Source: Labilibaculum sp. K2S (lineage in GTDB: Bacteria; Bacteroidota; Bacteroidia; Bacteroidales; Marinifilaceae). From it: a stretch of 64,000 bases of DNA. The position numbers were made by a program, and so were the translations under genes. The stretch covers positions 1 through 64,000 of the forward strand of contig NZ_JAUCMW010000011.1 of NCBI RefSeq assembly GCF_030372765.1. The letters run 5' to 3'. The notes below the pieces were generated by a model that worked only from the letters and a program-made list of their open reading frames with translations, ran no database searches and was not told the origin of the DNA. Below are positions 38,237-47,139 of this stretch, in pieces (within the stretch, counting starts at the first letter, position 1; every line of letters begins with the position of its first letter).

Positions 38237-38965
38237 TTAAATAAGGTTGCAGATCGATTTTTCCATTAAGATAACTTTAGGAGTCAGTACCTTATCCTCA
38301 ATTCTGGAATGATAGTTCAAATCTTCCTCTAATTTGAACAGATCCTGTATAATTGTATGGTAAAGTGTACTGTTTGCCGGAGGGGTAAGATATTTGATCA
38401 TGATGGTTTTTAAATCCATCAGTTTTTCTTCCACGTCATTATGTCCTTCCTCATATTTTCCAATGGAAAATGATTCGAAAATTTCACGGTTTCTTTCCGT
38501 AAAATTTTGATTTTTAATGATTTCTTCAACGGCTAAAACATACGGGAAAACCACATTTTCCTCATGCATAATGTGTTCTGTAAGTTCAGATTTATATCCC
38601 TCAAAAAAGTTTCTGATCAGCAGAATGTATTTCTGATCTTCGGTGTCTTCCGATTGAAGAGAGATAATTTTCTGTTCAATCTCCGATAATTTATCATTTA
38701 AATAACTTGAATGAGTCATTTTAAGATAGTTAACAATATTCTTAACCGGAATTGTTTGAAGCTCTTCTTTTGGGAAGTAATCTTTATCGTGATACGCGTT
38801 TACAAGTTGCAAAAAGAAGTTTAAGTCGACCTCGTTTTCCTTGCAAACATCCGCAACGGTTTTGTCTCCAAATCCTAAATTGATTCCAAAACGATGAATG
38901 ACTGGAATGAGCATATAATTCAATTGAATTACATCAGCCAGCTTCATATCCTTTTTAATACGCAT
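38237..38965 (-). CDS. Hemerythrin-like (HHE) domain protein, Ric/ScdA-related
   Basis: The 242-aa protein has an N-terminal ScdA_N-like region (about 1-60) and a four-helix hemerythrin-type domain. Candidate di-iron ligands are THSSYL, LTEHIMHEENVVFPYV, EGHNDVEEKL and NYHSRIEDKVLTPKV. Ric/ScdA proteins repair iron-sulfur clusters damaged by nitric or oxidative stress. The Cys-Cys motif of canonical Ric N-termini is not obvious here (only C40 lies near), so a sensory role is also possible. It heads an operon with the LuxR-type regulator. Confidence 0.75.
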   Translation of the reverse strand: MRIKKDMKLADVIQLNYMLIPVIHRFGINLGFGDKTVADVCKENEVDLNFFLQLVNAYHDKDYFPKEELQTIPVKNIVNYLKMTHSSYLNDKLSEIEQKIISLQSEDTEDQKYILLIRNFFEGYKSELTEHIMHEENVVFPYVLAVEEIIKNQNFTERNREIFESFSIGKYEEGHNDVEEKLMDLKTIMIKYLTPPANSTLYHTIIQDLFKLEEDLNYHSRIEDKVLTPKVILMEKSICNLI

Positions 38966-39194
38966 AGCTTGTTTTTTTTTTAATTAATCTAAATTAATAA
39001 AAAGTGTGAAGTATCCGAAGAAATGCATGCAGAATGCAACCGAAAACCGAAACCAAATGAAGGAATAACACTAAGAATTATCTTATGGCAAAAGATTTTT
39101 TTGAATATCATTTGGTTTCAGTTGTCGCCGGCATATTTTATCTGTACAAAATTAGTGATCCTTAATTTGCTTGCAATACCTATTTATAGGGATA

Positions 39195-40454
39195 TTATTT
39201 CCCGAAGTGAATGTTTTCTTTGATATGAAGTATGCGCGATTTTGCATATTCATATTTAGGATCTTCTATGTCGGAGGTTTGCTGAAGGAATTTGGTGTAA
39301 TAATCCAGTGCTTTATCTTGATTTTCTCCATACTCCTCGTAGGCGCTTGCAATTTCGTAAAGAACATCAGGATTGCTGTTATCCATTTCAATGTGCTTCA
39401 GATAGGATGCTGTCGCTTTTTCAAATTGTTTGGTTGCTCCGTACGATTTTGCCAAATACAAATGCATAGAGGCTTCAATCGGTGGAGTGATATAAAAAAG
39501 GGCATCTTCCAAAAATTTAATCCCCTTTTCGTGTTGATTCAAGCGGGCATAACAAATTCCTGTATGAAAATTAATCATTGGGTCTTTTTCAAAGGTTGGA
39601 CCACAACTTGCAAAAGCAGTTAATGCATCTTCATATTGCCGGGTTTGCATGTAGCAAATTCCCAGTTGTCTGTGTTCGGAATCAGTTAGGTTGTTGGATG
39701 CTTTAAGATCTTTTAAAATTGTTAAGGCATTATCGTACCATTCCAATCCGATTAAAACCTGAGCCTTTTTCTTTAGTAGTATGGTGTTGTCCGGGTAAGT
39801 TACCAATCCTTTTGAACAGTATTCCAATGCTTGCTGGTAAGCGGTCATCTCATAAAGCTGTTGAATGATATGAACCAATACAGATAAGTCATCAGTGTTG
39901 AGTTCGTAAGAAATCATATAAGAAGATAAAGATCCCATGAAATCCTGCATCCGATCTTTTAAATTTCCTATTTGCTTGTAGATGAAAGGATTTAATGAAT
40001 CTGTTTCGATGATTTGCTTATAAATATCCAGGCTTTCTTTGAGTTTATTTTGACCGGAAAGTGTTTTTGCCAAAAGTAAGTTGACTTGATAATCAGAGGA
40101 ATCCATGGAATGTAAATTGGAAAGATATTTTTCGGCTCCGGGATAATTTCCTAATGAGTACAGACAGGAACTTAAATTCAAGAGTATTGTTTTGGAATTA
40201 TTATTTAAAGAGTTGGCTTTTTGATAATTGCTGATGGCTAATTTGTCTTTGTTAAGGTTTTGAAAGGCTTTGCCAAGTTGAAAATACAAGAGACTGTTTA
40301 AGCTGTCTTTTTTTATCATTTGTTCAAGGATTGGAATTGCTTTGGAGTATTGTTCCGAATACAGGAGTTGATCTACTTTTGCAGCTTTCTGAGAAAAACT
40401 TTTAGGAATGCTTGTTGCAATGCATAGCAATAGTAGGAGAAGAAAATGTTTCAT
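39195..40454 (-). CDS. Secreted tetratricopeptide-repeat protein
   Basis: The 419-aa protein has a signal peptide (MKHFLLLLLLCIATSIPKSFSQ) and about ten TPR units across residues 25-410, for example LLYFQLGKAFQNLNKDKLAI, HRQLGICYMQTRQYEDALTA and VLYEIASAYEEYGENQDKAL. TPR arrays mediate protein contacts; partners are unknown. The gene follows der on the same strand, but a terminator lies between them. Confidence 0.85.
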   Translation of the reverse strand: MKHFLLLLLLCIATSIPKSFSQKAAKVDQLLYSEQYSKAIPILEQMIKKDSLNSLLYFQLGKAFQNLNKDKLAISNYQKANSLNNNSKTILLNLSSCLYSLGNYPGAEKYLSNLHSMDSSDYQVNLLLAKTLSGQNKLKESLDIYKQIIETDSLNPFIYKQIGNLKDRMQDFMGSLSSYMISYELNTDDLSVLVHIIQQLYEMTAYQQALEYCSKGLVTYPDNTILLKKKAQVLIGLEWYDNALTILKDLKASNNLTDSEHRQLGICYMQTRQYEDALTAFASCGPTFEKDPMINFHTGICYARLNQHEKGIKFLEDALFYITPPIEASMHLYLAKSYGATKQFEKATASYLKHIEMDNSNPDVLYEIASAYEEYGENQDKALDYYTKFLQQTSDIEDPKYEYAKSRILHIKENIHFGK

Positions 40455-40528
40455 GTTTTGGGTTTTATGATTAGGATTTAAATATAACTAAAATTTTAGT
40501 TATCGAAAATGATTTTCTCTTTAATCAC

Positions 40529-40558
40529 AAAAAAACCGACTCAGAGAAACTGAATCGG
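40529..40558 (-). terminator. Terminator of der
   Basis: On the minus strand CCGATTCAG (40558-40550) pairs with CTGAGTCGG (40544-40536) and is followed by TTTTTTTG. Confidence 0.85.
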
Positions 40559-40583
40559 CTAATGATTGTGCTGTGTGCAGCAC

Positions 40584-41891
40584 TTATTTTTTTCTCACAA
40601 AAATTTGAATTGGTACCCCGGTAAACGACCAGTTTTTGCGGATCTGATTCTCAAGATATCTTTTGTAAGGATCCTTAATGTATTGAGGCAAATTGCAATA
40701 GAATGCAAATGTTGGCGCGTGAGTTGGTAATTGAGTTACATATTTTATTTTAATAAACTTCCCTTTCAAAGCAGGAGGATTAAGTGCTGCAATTACTTTT
40801 TGCATTACATTATTTAGTTCCGATGTTGGTATTTTTCGAATACGATTCTCATAAACCTCAAGTGCCGATTCCAAAACTTGAATTAATCGTTGTTTTGTAA
40901 TAGCAGAGGTGAAAATAATTGGAACATCTTTAAAGGGTGCAATTCGATTTCTAATTTCTTCTTCGAATTCTTTCATGGTATTGGTTTCTTTATCCACCAA
41001 ATCCCATTTGTTTATCATGATTACAACTCCTTTTCGATTGTTGAGGATAATGTCGAGAATATTTAAATCCTGAGCTTCTACACCACGGGTTGCATCCAAA
41101 ATCAATACACAAACATCAGCGCTTTCAATTGTTCTGATTGATCGCATTACCGAATAGAACTCAAGATCTTCGTGTACCTTTGGTTTTTTACGAACTCCGG
41201 CAGTATCTACCATGATAAAATCATGACCGAATTTCTGAAATCGGGTATGAATTGAATCTCTTGTTGTTCCTGCAACATCAGTTACGATATTCCGGTCAAT
41301 TCCAACCAAAGCATTCACAGTTGATGACTTCCCAACATTAGGACGACCAACAAATGCTATTCTCGGAAGACCTTCATCATCATCGTTTGGTTTGATCTCA
41401 AAATCATTTACTACAGCATCCAGTAAATCTCCTGTTCCCGATCCATTAACCGATGAAATTGGGAAAACTTGTCCGTTCATACCAATTGAATAGAATTCGT
41501 TCGCTGCAAAAATTAAATCCGCATTATCAGCCTTATTTGCAACCAAATAAACTTTCTTTTTGGTGCGTCGAAGTATTCCTGCTACAGCAGAATCTAAATC
41601 TGTGATTCCGTGCTGCACATCTAAAACGAAAAGAATAGAATCGGCTTCCTCAATGGCAATCATTACCTGTTTGCGGATTTCTTCTTCAAAAATATCATCT
41701 GAATTAGTCGCGTAACCACCGGTATCAATAATAGAAAATTCTATGCCATTCCATTCAGATTTTCCGTAGTTACGATCACGGGTAACACCAGCAGTTTCGT
41801 TTACGATTGCTTTTCTTGTTCCTGATAATCGATTAAAAAGTGTAGATTTTCCAACATTTGGTCTTCCTACGATTGCAACTATATTGCTCAT
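40584..41891 (-). CDS. der: Ribosome biogenesis GTPase Der
   Basis: The 435-aa protein has two tandem GTPase domains, each with G1 to G4: [16 protein letters not shown] and DTGGY in the first, [16 protein letters not shown] and DTAGV and NKWDLVD in the second, followed by a KH-like C-terminal domain. This double-GTPase layout is unique to Der (EngA), which acts in 50S subunit maturation. It lies 94 bp downstream of era on the same strand and may be co-transcribed with it. Confidence 0.97.
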   Translation of the reverse strand: MSNIVAIVGRPNVGKSTLFNRLSGTRKAIVNETAGVTRDRNYGKSEWNGIEFSIIDTGGYATNSDDIFEEEIRKQVMIAIEEADSILFVLDVQHGITDLDSAVAGILRRTKKKVYLVANKADNADLIFAANEFYSIGMNGQVFPISSVNGSGTGDLLDAVVNDFEIKPNDDDEGLPRIAFVGRPNVGKSSTVNALVGIDRNIVTDVAGTTRDSIHTRFQKFGHDFIMVDTAGVRKKPKVHEDLEFYSVMRSIRTIESADVCVLILDATRGVEAQDLNILDIILNNRKGVVIMINKWDLVDKETNTMKEFEEEIRNRIAPFKDVPIIFTSAITKQRLIQVLESALEVYENRIRKIPTSELNNVMQKVIAALNPPALKGKFIKIKYVTQLPTHAPTFAFYCNLPQYIKDPYKRYLENQIRKNWSFTGVPIQIFVRKK

Positions 41892-41985
41892 TATTTTATT
41901 TTTCTAACGCAATCTCTGCGTGTAATTCTTATTCAATTGATTAAAATCTTAAAGATCTTTCTGATGTGTCAATACTGTTTTGTAC

Positions 41986-42867
41986 TTATTGATTGTATCC
42001 AAAATCTTTTAAATGAGAGTCTTTGCTTCTCCAGTCCTTTGCAACTTTAACGTATAATTTTAAAAATACCTTTTTACCAAAGAATTTTTCCATGTCCAGT
42101 CGGGCTTCTGTACCTACTTTCTTTAGTGCTTTTCCCTGATGTCCAATGATGATTCCTTTTTGAGAAGTTCGTTCAACATTAATTACTGCCATAATGTTGA
42201 TGATTTTAGGCTCATCCTTAAATTCTTCAACTACAACTTCTACCGAATATGGAATTTCTTTGTCGTAGTTGGTTAGTATTTTTTCTCTGATAATCTCATT
42301 TACAAAAAAACGGGATGGCTTATCTGTTAGCTCGTCTTTGGCGAAAAAAGGAGGACCTTCCGGCAATAGTTCCAAAATGCGGTTAAACAAATTGGATACA
42401 TTAAAATTCTCTGTTGCCGACATTGGGAATATTTCAGCTTTAGGAAGTGTTACTTTCCATCGATCTACCAGTTTATTTAATTTTTCCTGATCGGATAAAT
42501 CAATCTTGTTGATTAGTAAAAGAACCGGAATGTCAGAATTTTGAACCTTTTTAAGGAATTCTTCGTTTTTATCAATCGTTTCAATAACGTCGGTAACATA
42601 TAAAATAACGTCAGCATCAACCAATGCTGAAGTCGAAAATTTCATCATCGACTCCTGAAGCTTGTAGTTTGGCTGCAAAACTCCAGGTGTATCAGAGTAT
42701 ACAATTTGAAAATCATCACCATTAACAATTCCTTTAATCCGGTGACGCGTAGTTTGTGATTTCGAGGTAATAATTGAGATGCGTTCCCCAACCAAATTAT
42801 TCATTAAGGTTGATTTCCCAACATTGGGATTTCCAATAATATTTACAAAACCTGATTTATGAGGCAT
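41986..42867 (-). CDS. era: GTPase Era
   Basis: The 293-aa protein has a GTPase domain ([41 protein letters not shown]) and a C-terminal KH domain with the Era signature GIIIGHQGKALKKVGTEAR. Era binds 16S rRNA near its 3' end during 30S maturation. It is upstream of der, and divergent from the riboflavin operon. Confidence 0.96.
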   Translation of the reverse strand: MPHKSGFVNIIGNPNVGKSTLMNNLVGERISIITSKSQTTRHRIKGIVNGDDFQIVYSDTPGVLQPNYKLQESMMKFSTSALVDADVILYVTDVIETIDKNEEFLKKVQNSDIPVLLLINKIDLSDQEKLNKLVDRWKVTLPKAEIFPMSATENFNVSNLFNRILELLPEGPPFFAKDELTDKPSRFFVNEIIREKILTNYDKEIPYSVEVVVEEFKDEPKIINIMAVINVERTSQKGIIIGHQGKALKKVGTEARLDMEKFFGKKVFLKLYVKVAKDWRSKDSHLKDFGYNQ

Positions 42868-42900
42868 ATGTACTCCAATTTAGTGATTTAAAAATTTTTG

Positions 42901-42908
42901 CAAAGATA
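42901..42908 (-). promoter_or_regulatory. Putative -7 box of era
   Basis: CAAAGATA reads TATCTTTG on the minus strand (TAnnTTTG), about 33 nt before the era ATG. Between this box and the rib promoter at 43091 I see no other feature. Confidence 0.45.
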
Positions 42909-43090
42909 GTACAATTAATACCATTTACGAAAATGTCTGCCACTCATTAAGATGGAATAAAGAACTTGTTGGAGTTTTTTTTATAGAAATACCAATATGT
43001 AATGGTTTAAAAGAGCTAATTCGTAGCATAGGTGTGGCTTAAGTTTTGATGTTTTTAATTTGCTGTGTGTTGTAAAGACTGTTTGTGCGA

Positions 43091-43121
43091 TTTGTTTTTA
43101 TTTCCTAAAACTATATATTTG
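43091..43121 (+). promoter_or_regulatory. Bacteroidota-type promoter of the rib operon
   Basis: TTTG at 43091-43094 is followed by exactly 19 nt and then TATATTTG at 43114-43121. This is the best match in the window to the Bacteroidota -33/-7 promoter pattern. Transcription would start near 43126, about 40 nt before the FMN riboswitch. Confidence 0.7.
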
Positions 43122-43164
43122 TAGCAGAATAGGACATGAAATCCTGTTCTAACATATTTTATTG

Positions 43165-43277
43165 TTTCTTCAGGGCAGGGTGAAATTCCCGACCGGCGGT
43201 GATAGTCCGCGAATCTTTAACGAGATTGAACTGGTGTGATTCCAGTACCGACAGTACAGTCTGGATGGGAGAAGAAA
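43165..43277 (+). ncRNA. FMN riboswitch (RFN element)
   Basis: The conserved RFN blocks are all present: AGGGCAGGGTGAAATTCCC, GACCGGCGGTGATAGTCCGC, GTGATTCCAGTACCGACAGT and AGTCTGGATGGGAGAAG. The closing stem P1 is TTTCTTC (43165-43171) with GAAGAAA (43271-43277). It senses FMN and controls the riboflavin genes that follow. The expression platform is the terminator at 43348. Confidence 0.97.
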
Positions 43278-43347
43278 AACAATTGATCAATTTGATTGAT
43301 TTCATGTCAATGGAAATTATTTCCGTTTGGCTATACCTATAATAGAT

Positions 43348-43386
43348 GCCCTGAATAGTTTAATAAACTGTTCAGGGCTTTTTTTT
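43348..43386 (+). terminator. Riboswitch-controlled terminator directly before ribD
   Basis: GCCCTGAA (43348-43355) pairs with TTCAGGGC (43371-43378), and an inner stem AGTTT/AAACT adds five pairs around an AAT loop. Eight T residues run up to the ribD ATG at 43387. With FMN bound, this hairpin should stop transcription before the operon. Confidence 0.88.
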
Positions 43387-44508
43387 ATGCAAATGAGCAA
43401 AGAATATCAATACATGCAAAGAGCCTTCGAGTTGGCTAAAAAGGGAATAGGAAGAGTAAATCCTAATCCTTTGGTTGGTGCTGTTATTGTTCGTGATGAT
43501 AAAATTATTGGGGAAGGATATCACGAATATTTTGGTGGTCCGCATGCCGAGGTAAATGCATTTTTGTCTGCAACAGGATCTGTAGAGGGAGCAACAATGT
43601 ATGTGACTTTGGAGCCATGTTCCCATTATGGTAAAACGCCACCTTGTGCAGAAGCAATTGTTAAAAATAAAATTGCTAAAGTTGTGATTGGGATGTTAGA
43701 TCCAAATCCATTGGTGGCGGGAAAAGGAGTAAAATTACTTGAGGATAATGGAATTGAGGTTGAATACGGTTATTTGTGCGAAGAACTAAGTCAGATAAAC
43801 CGTGTTTTTCTGAAGTTTATTCAAAATAAAATCCCCTATGTGGTCATGAAAACAGCCATGACTTTGGATGGGAAAATTGCCAGCAAAACCGGAGATTCCC
43901 GTTGGATTTCCAACGAAAAATCACGGGCACGTGTTCATCAGTTAAGAAATGAACTGGCAGGAATCATGATTGGTGTTGATACGGTGATTGCCGATGATCC
44001 AATATTGACTACCCGATTGGAAAAAGGAGAAGGACGAAATCCGGTAAGGATAGTGGTGGACAGTACTGCACGAATTCCTTTGGATGCAAAAATATTGAAT
44101 ACAGGTGTTCATGCCAAAACAATTGTGGCTGTAACAGATAAAGCTGACTCCGTAAAGCTTGCGAAAATTGAAAACTTAGGAAATTCCGTGATCATTTCAA
44201 AATCCAGAAATGGAAGAGTTGATCTTGCTGATCTAATGGTGAAGCTTGGAAGTGAAGGCATTGATGGAATTTTACTGGAAGGAGGAGCAACGCTTAATTT
44301 TTCGGCTTTGGAAGCAGGCATTGTTGATGAGGTAATGTCGTTTATCGCTCCTAAAATTATTGGTGGTACGAATTCTAAATCACCGGTTGGCGGCGAAGGA
44401 ATTAAATTCATGAAAGATGCCATCGAATTGGAGAATATTAAAATTTATCAGCTTGGAAATGATCTGATGCTGACCGGGAAAATAAAAAAAAGTGTAGTAG
44501 ATAGTTGA
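43387..44508 (+). CDS. ribD: Bifunctional riboflavin deaminase/reductase RibD
   Basis: The 373-aa protein has an N-terminal zinc deaminase (HAEVNAF and EPCSHYGKTPPCAEAI; about 1-145) and a C-terminal reductase (KTAMTLDGKIASKTGDSRWI, GVDTVIADDP, LLEGGATLNFS). It performs the second and third steps of riboflavin synthesis. The frame is open back to a TTG at 43327, but that stretch is the riboswitch terminator, so the ATG at 43387 or 43393 is the true start. It is the first gene of the operon. Confidence 0.95.
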   Translation: MQMSKEYQYMQRAFELAKKGIGRVNPNPLVGAVIVRDDKIIGEGYHEYFGGPHAEVNAFLSATGSVEGATMYVTLEPCSHYGKTPPCAEAIVKNKIAKVVIGMLDPNPLVAGKGVKLLEDNGIEVEYGYLCEELSQINRVFLKFIQNKIPYVVMKTAMTLDGKIASKTGDSRWISNEKSRARVHQLRNELAGIMIGVDTVIADDPILTTRLEKGEGRNPVRIVVDSTARIPLDAKILNTGVHAKTIVAVTDKADSVKLAKIENLGNSVIISKSRNGRVDLADLMVKLGSEGIDGILLEGGATLNFSALEAGIVDEVMSFIAPKIIGGTNSKSPVGGEGIKFMKDAIELENIKIYQLGNDLMLTGKIKKSVVDS

Positions 44509-44555
44509 TGGTTTGTAATCCGATAACTATTTACCGGTAACTGATAACTGAAGAA

Positions 44556-45215
44556 ATGTTTACAGGTTTAATTGAAGAAATAGGAAGCATTAAGTCCATT
44601 CAAGGTGGAGGTAAGTCAATTCGATTGACTGTTTCTGCCCGTAAAATTATGGATGATGTGAAGCTGGGTGATAGTATTGCAACCAATGGAATTTGTTTGA
44701 CAGTGGTTAGTTTTAATTCTACCGGTTTTTCGGCTGATGTTATGCCGGAGACAATGAACAGAACAAATTTCGGATTGTTGGGAGTAGGAAGTCGGGTGAA
44801 TTTAGAGCGGGCTCTTCGCGTTGGCGACCGAATGGGTGGTCATATGGTAAGTGGACATATTGATGGCTTGGGCGAAGTTGTTGGTAAGGAGCAGGATGAT
44901 AATGCCATTTGGGTGAGTATTGCCGCACCTAATAATATATTGAAATATATTGTGGAGAAAGGTTCTGTTGCTATAGATGGTATCAGCTTGACTGTGGCTT
45001 ATGTGGATGAGAAAACTTTTAAAGTTTCAATTATTCCGCTTACACAGGAGGATACTACTTTGACTTCTAAAAAACAGGGCGAGAAAGTGAATTTGGAATG
45101 TGATATGACTGCAAAGTATATTGAGAAATTCATGTTTCATAGAGATGAGGAAAGTGCTCAGGTGGAGAAGTCGGATATTTCGATGAATTTCCTGAAAGAG
45201 AATGGGTTCGCATAA
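44556..45215 (+). CDS. ribE: Riboflavin synthase alpha chain
   Basis: The 219-aa protein has the duplicated lumazine-binding fold of riboflavin synthase: [10 protein letters not shown] at the start of repeat one, [20 protein letters not shown] at the start of repeat two, and [10 protein letters not shown]. It converts two 6,7-dimethyl-8-ribityllumazine molecules to riboflavin plus the diamine precursor. It lies 47 bp after ribD and 38 bp before ribBA. Confidence 0.96.
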   Translation: MFTGLIEEIGSIKSIQGGGKSIRLTVSARKIMDDVKLGDSIATNGICLTVVSFNSTGFSADVMPETMNRTNFGLLGVGSRVNLERALRVGDRMGGHMVSGHIDGLGEVVGKEQDDNAIWVSIAAPNNILKYIVEKGSVAIDGISLTVAYVDEKTFKVSIIPLTQEDTTLTSKKQGEKVNLECDMTAKYIEKFMFHRDEESAQVEKSDISMNFLKENGFA

Positions 45216-45253
45216 AAAGTAAAATTAGAAACAAAACAACAATACATAAAATT

Positions 45254-46492
45254 ATGAAATTTCATACAATTGAAGAAGCGGTTGAAGACATCAAATTAGG
45301 GAAGATGATTGTGGTGGTTGACGATGAAGATCGTGAAAATGAGGGTGACTTGTTGATGGCGGCAGAAATGGTTACTCCTGAGGCAATCAATTTTATGGCC
45401 CGACAGGCTGGAGGATTGATTTGTATGCCAATTGTTAAAGAACGTTTGGATGAATTGAACATCGACATGATGGTGTACAACAATACCGATGCGAAACAAA
45501 CGGCTTTTACCGTAAGTATTGATGCGGTAGATTGTTCAACCGGCATTTCTGCTCATGAACGTGCGCATACAATACAAAAAGTGTTTGATAAGAGTGCCAA
45601 ACCAGAAGATTTTACCCGTCCGGGACATATTTTTCCTTTGGTAGCTCGTAAGAATGGTGTATTGGTTCGTGCAGGACATACCGAAGCTGCTGTAGATCTT
45701 GCGAGGATGGCTGGATTCTATCCGGCAGGTGTAATTTGTGAAATTATGAATGAGGATGGGACTATGGCCCGTGTTCCTCAGTTAAGAGAATACATCAAAA
45801 AGCACGACTTAAAAATGATTACGATTGCTGATTTGATTGAGTATCGAAGACAAACTGAGAGTGTAATTGAAAAAGTGACTGAAACGGCCATGCCAACAAA
45901 GTATGGCGAATTTAGAGCTCATGGTTATGTGAATAAAATAACCGGAGAGCATCATGTTGCTTTGGTAAAAGGAGATATTAATACTTCAGAACCAGTATTG
46001 GTTCGGGTTCATTCTGAATGTTTAACTGGTGATGCGTTTGGTTCTATGCGTTGCGATTGCGGTGATCAGTTGCAGGAAGCTTTGAAAAGAATAGAAGAGG
46101 CTGGTAGAGGAGTATTGTTATATATGCGTCAGGAAGGCCGGGGAATTGGTTTAATAAATAAATTAAAGGCTTATCAACTTCAGGATATGGGGATGGATAC
46201 TGTTGAGGCAAACTTGGCGTTGGGATTTAAAGCAGATTTGCGTGATTACGGTATTGGTGCTGCTATTTTAGCTGAATTGGGTGTTAAAGATTTGATTTTA
46301 ATGACCAATAATCCACTGAAAGTTGCAGGTTTAAAGGGCTATGGGTTGAAAATTGTTGCACGTGAAGAGATTGAAATGACTTGTAACGAAAAGAATGAAT
46401 TCTATCTGCAGACCAAAATGAATAAAATGGGTCATCTATTGCATCAGGATGTAAAGTGGAATTTGCAAAATGATGATAAAAGGATTAAATAA
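45254..46492 (+). CDS. ribBA: Bifunctional DHBP synthase / GTP cyclohydrolase II
   Basis: The 412-aa protein fuses RibB (about 1-205: [39 protein letters not shown]) to RibA (about 210-400: [20 protein letters not shown] with zinc cysteines, [20 protein letters not shown]). It makes the two starting compounds of the riboflavin pathway from ribulose 5-phosphate and GTP. Both halves keep their signature residues. Confidence 0.96.
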   Translation: MKFHTIEEAVEDIKLGKMIVVVDDEDRENEGDLLMAAEMVTPEAINFMARQAGGLICMPIVKERLDELNIDMMVYNNTDAKQTAFTVSIDAVDCSTGISAHERAHTIQKVFDKSAKPEDFTRPGHIFPLVARKNGVLVRAGHTEAAVDLARMAGFYPAGVICEIMNEDGTMARVPQLREYIKKHDLKMITIADLIEYRRQTESVIEKVTETAMPTKYGEFRAHGYVNKITGEHHVALVKGDINTSEPVLVRVHSECLTGDAFGSMRCDCGDQLQEALKRIEEAGRGVLLYMRQEGRGIGLINKLKAYQLQDMGMDTVEANLALGFKADLRDYGIGAAILAELGVKDLILMTNNPLKVAGLKGYGLKIVAREEIEMTCNEKNEFYLQTKMNKMGHLLHQDVKWNLQNDDKRIK

Positions 46493-46597
46493 GTAAATGT
46501 GTTAATGAGTAAATGGGGTAACAAGAATTACTTTTTTGGATTGGAAGAGTAATCTCACAACTGAAATCTTATTTCTCACATCTTAAAATCAAATAAA

Positions 46598-47059
46598 ATG
46601 AATATAATTGAAGGTAAGCTTATTGCTAAAGATTTAAAATTCGGTATTGTTGCCGGTCGTTTTAACGAATTTATTGGTGGTAAATTGTTAGCAGGTGCTT
46701 TGGATGCTATCAACCGTCATGGAGCTTCAACAGATGATGTTGATGTTGCCTGGGTTCCCGGTGCATTTGAAATCCCATTGATTGCCAAGAAGATGGCAAA
46801 AAGCGGTAAATACGATGCTGTTATTTGTTTGGGTGCTGTAATTAAAGGTTCAACACCTCATTTTGAGTATGTGTCTGGAGAAGTAACTAAAGGTATTGCG
46901 AGTGTTTCGTTAGATTTGGAAGTACCTGTTATTTTTGGTGTTTTAACTACAGATTCTATTGAGCAGGCTATTGAACGTGCCGGAACTAAAGCTGGAAACA
47001 AGGGATTCGAAGCCGCGGTATCTGCCATTGAGATGGCTAATTTGTTGAAGCAATTTTAA
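46598..47059 (+). CDS. ribH: 6,7-dimethyl-8-ribityllumazine synthase
   Basis: The 153-aa protein matches lumazine synthase: [47 protein letters not shown] with the catalytic histidine region, and [19 protein letters not shown]. It forms the lumazine substrate of RibE, usually in an icosahedral or pentameric shell. It is the last gene of the rib operon and is followed by a terminator. Confidence 0.97.
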   Translation: MNIIEGKLIAKDLKFGIVAGRFNEFIGGKLLAGALDAINRHGASTDDVDVAWVPGAFEIPLIAKKMAKSGKYDAVICLGAVIKGSTPHFEYVSGEVTKGIASVSLDLEVPVIFGVLTTDSIEQAIERAGTKAGNKGFEAAVSAIEMANLLKQF

Positions 47060-47074
47060 GAATACGATATATTA

Positions 47075-47109
47075 AAAAAAAATCCCGGCAGTGATGCCGG
47101 GATTTTTAA
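47075..47109. terminator. Bidirectional terminator after ribH
   Basis: A 10-bp stem AATCCCGGCA/TGCCGGGATT (47081-47090 and 47095-47104) has a T run on the right and an A run on the left. It can end both the rib operon and the convergent pseudouridine synthase gene. Confidence 0.88.
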
Positions 47110-47139
47110 TTCTGTATATCAGATAAATAGTTAAAGAGC

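Noticed and set aside
39023..39223. 66-codon plus-strand reading frame between the hemerythrin-like and TPR genes
   Set aside because: No recognisable protein features, overlaps the TPR gene, and codon use is unlike its neighbours. Treated as chance.
43327..43386. N-terminal extension of RibD from a TTG codon
   Set aside because: The DNA is the riboswitch terminator hairpin and its T run, so it is untranslated leader.
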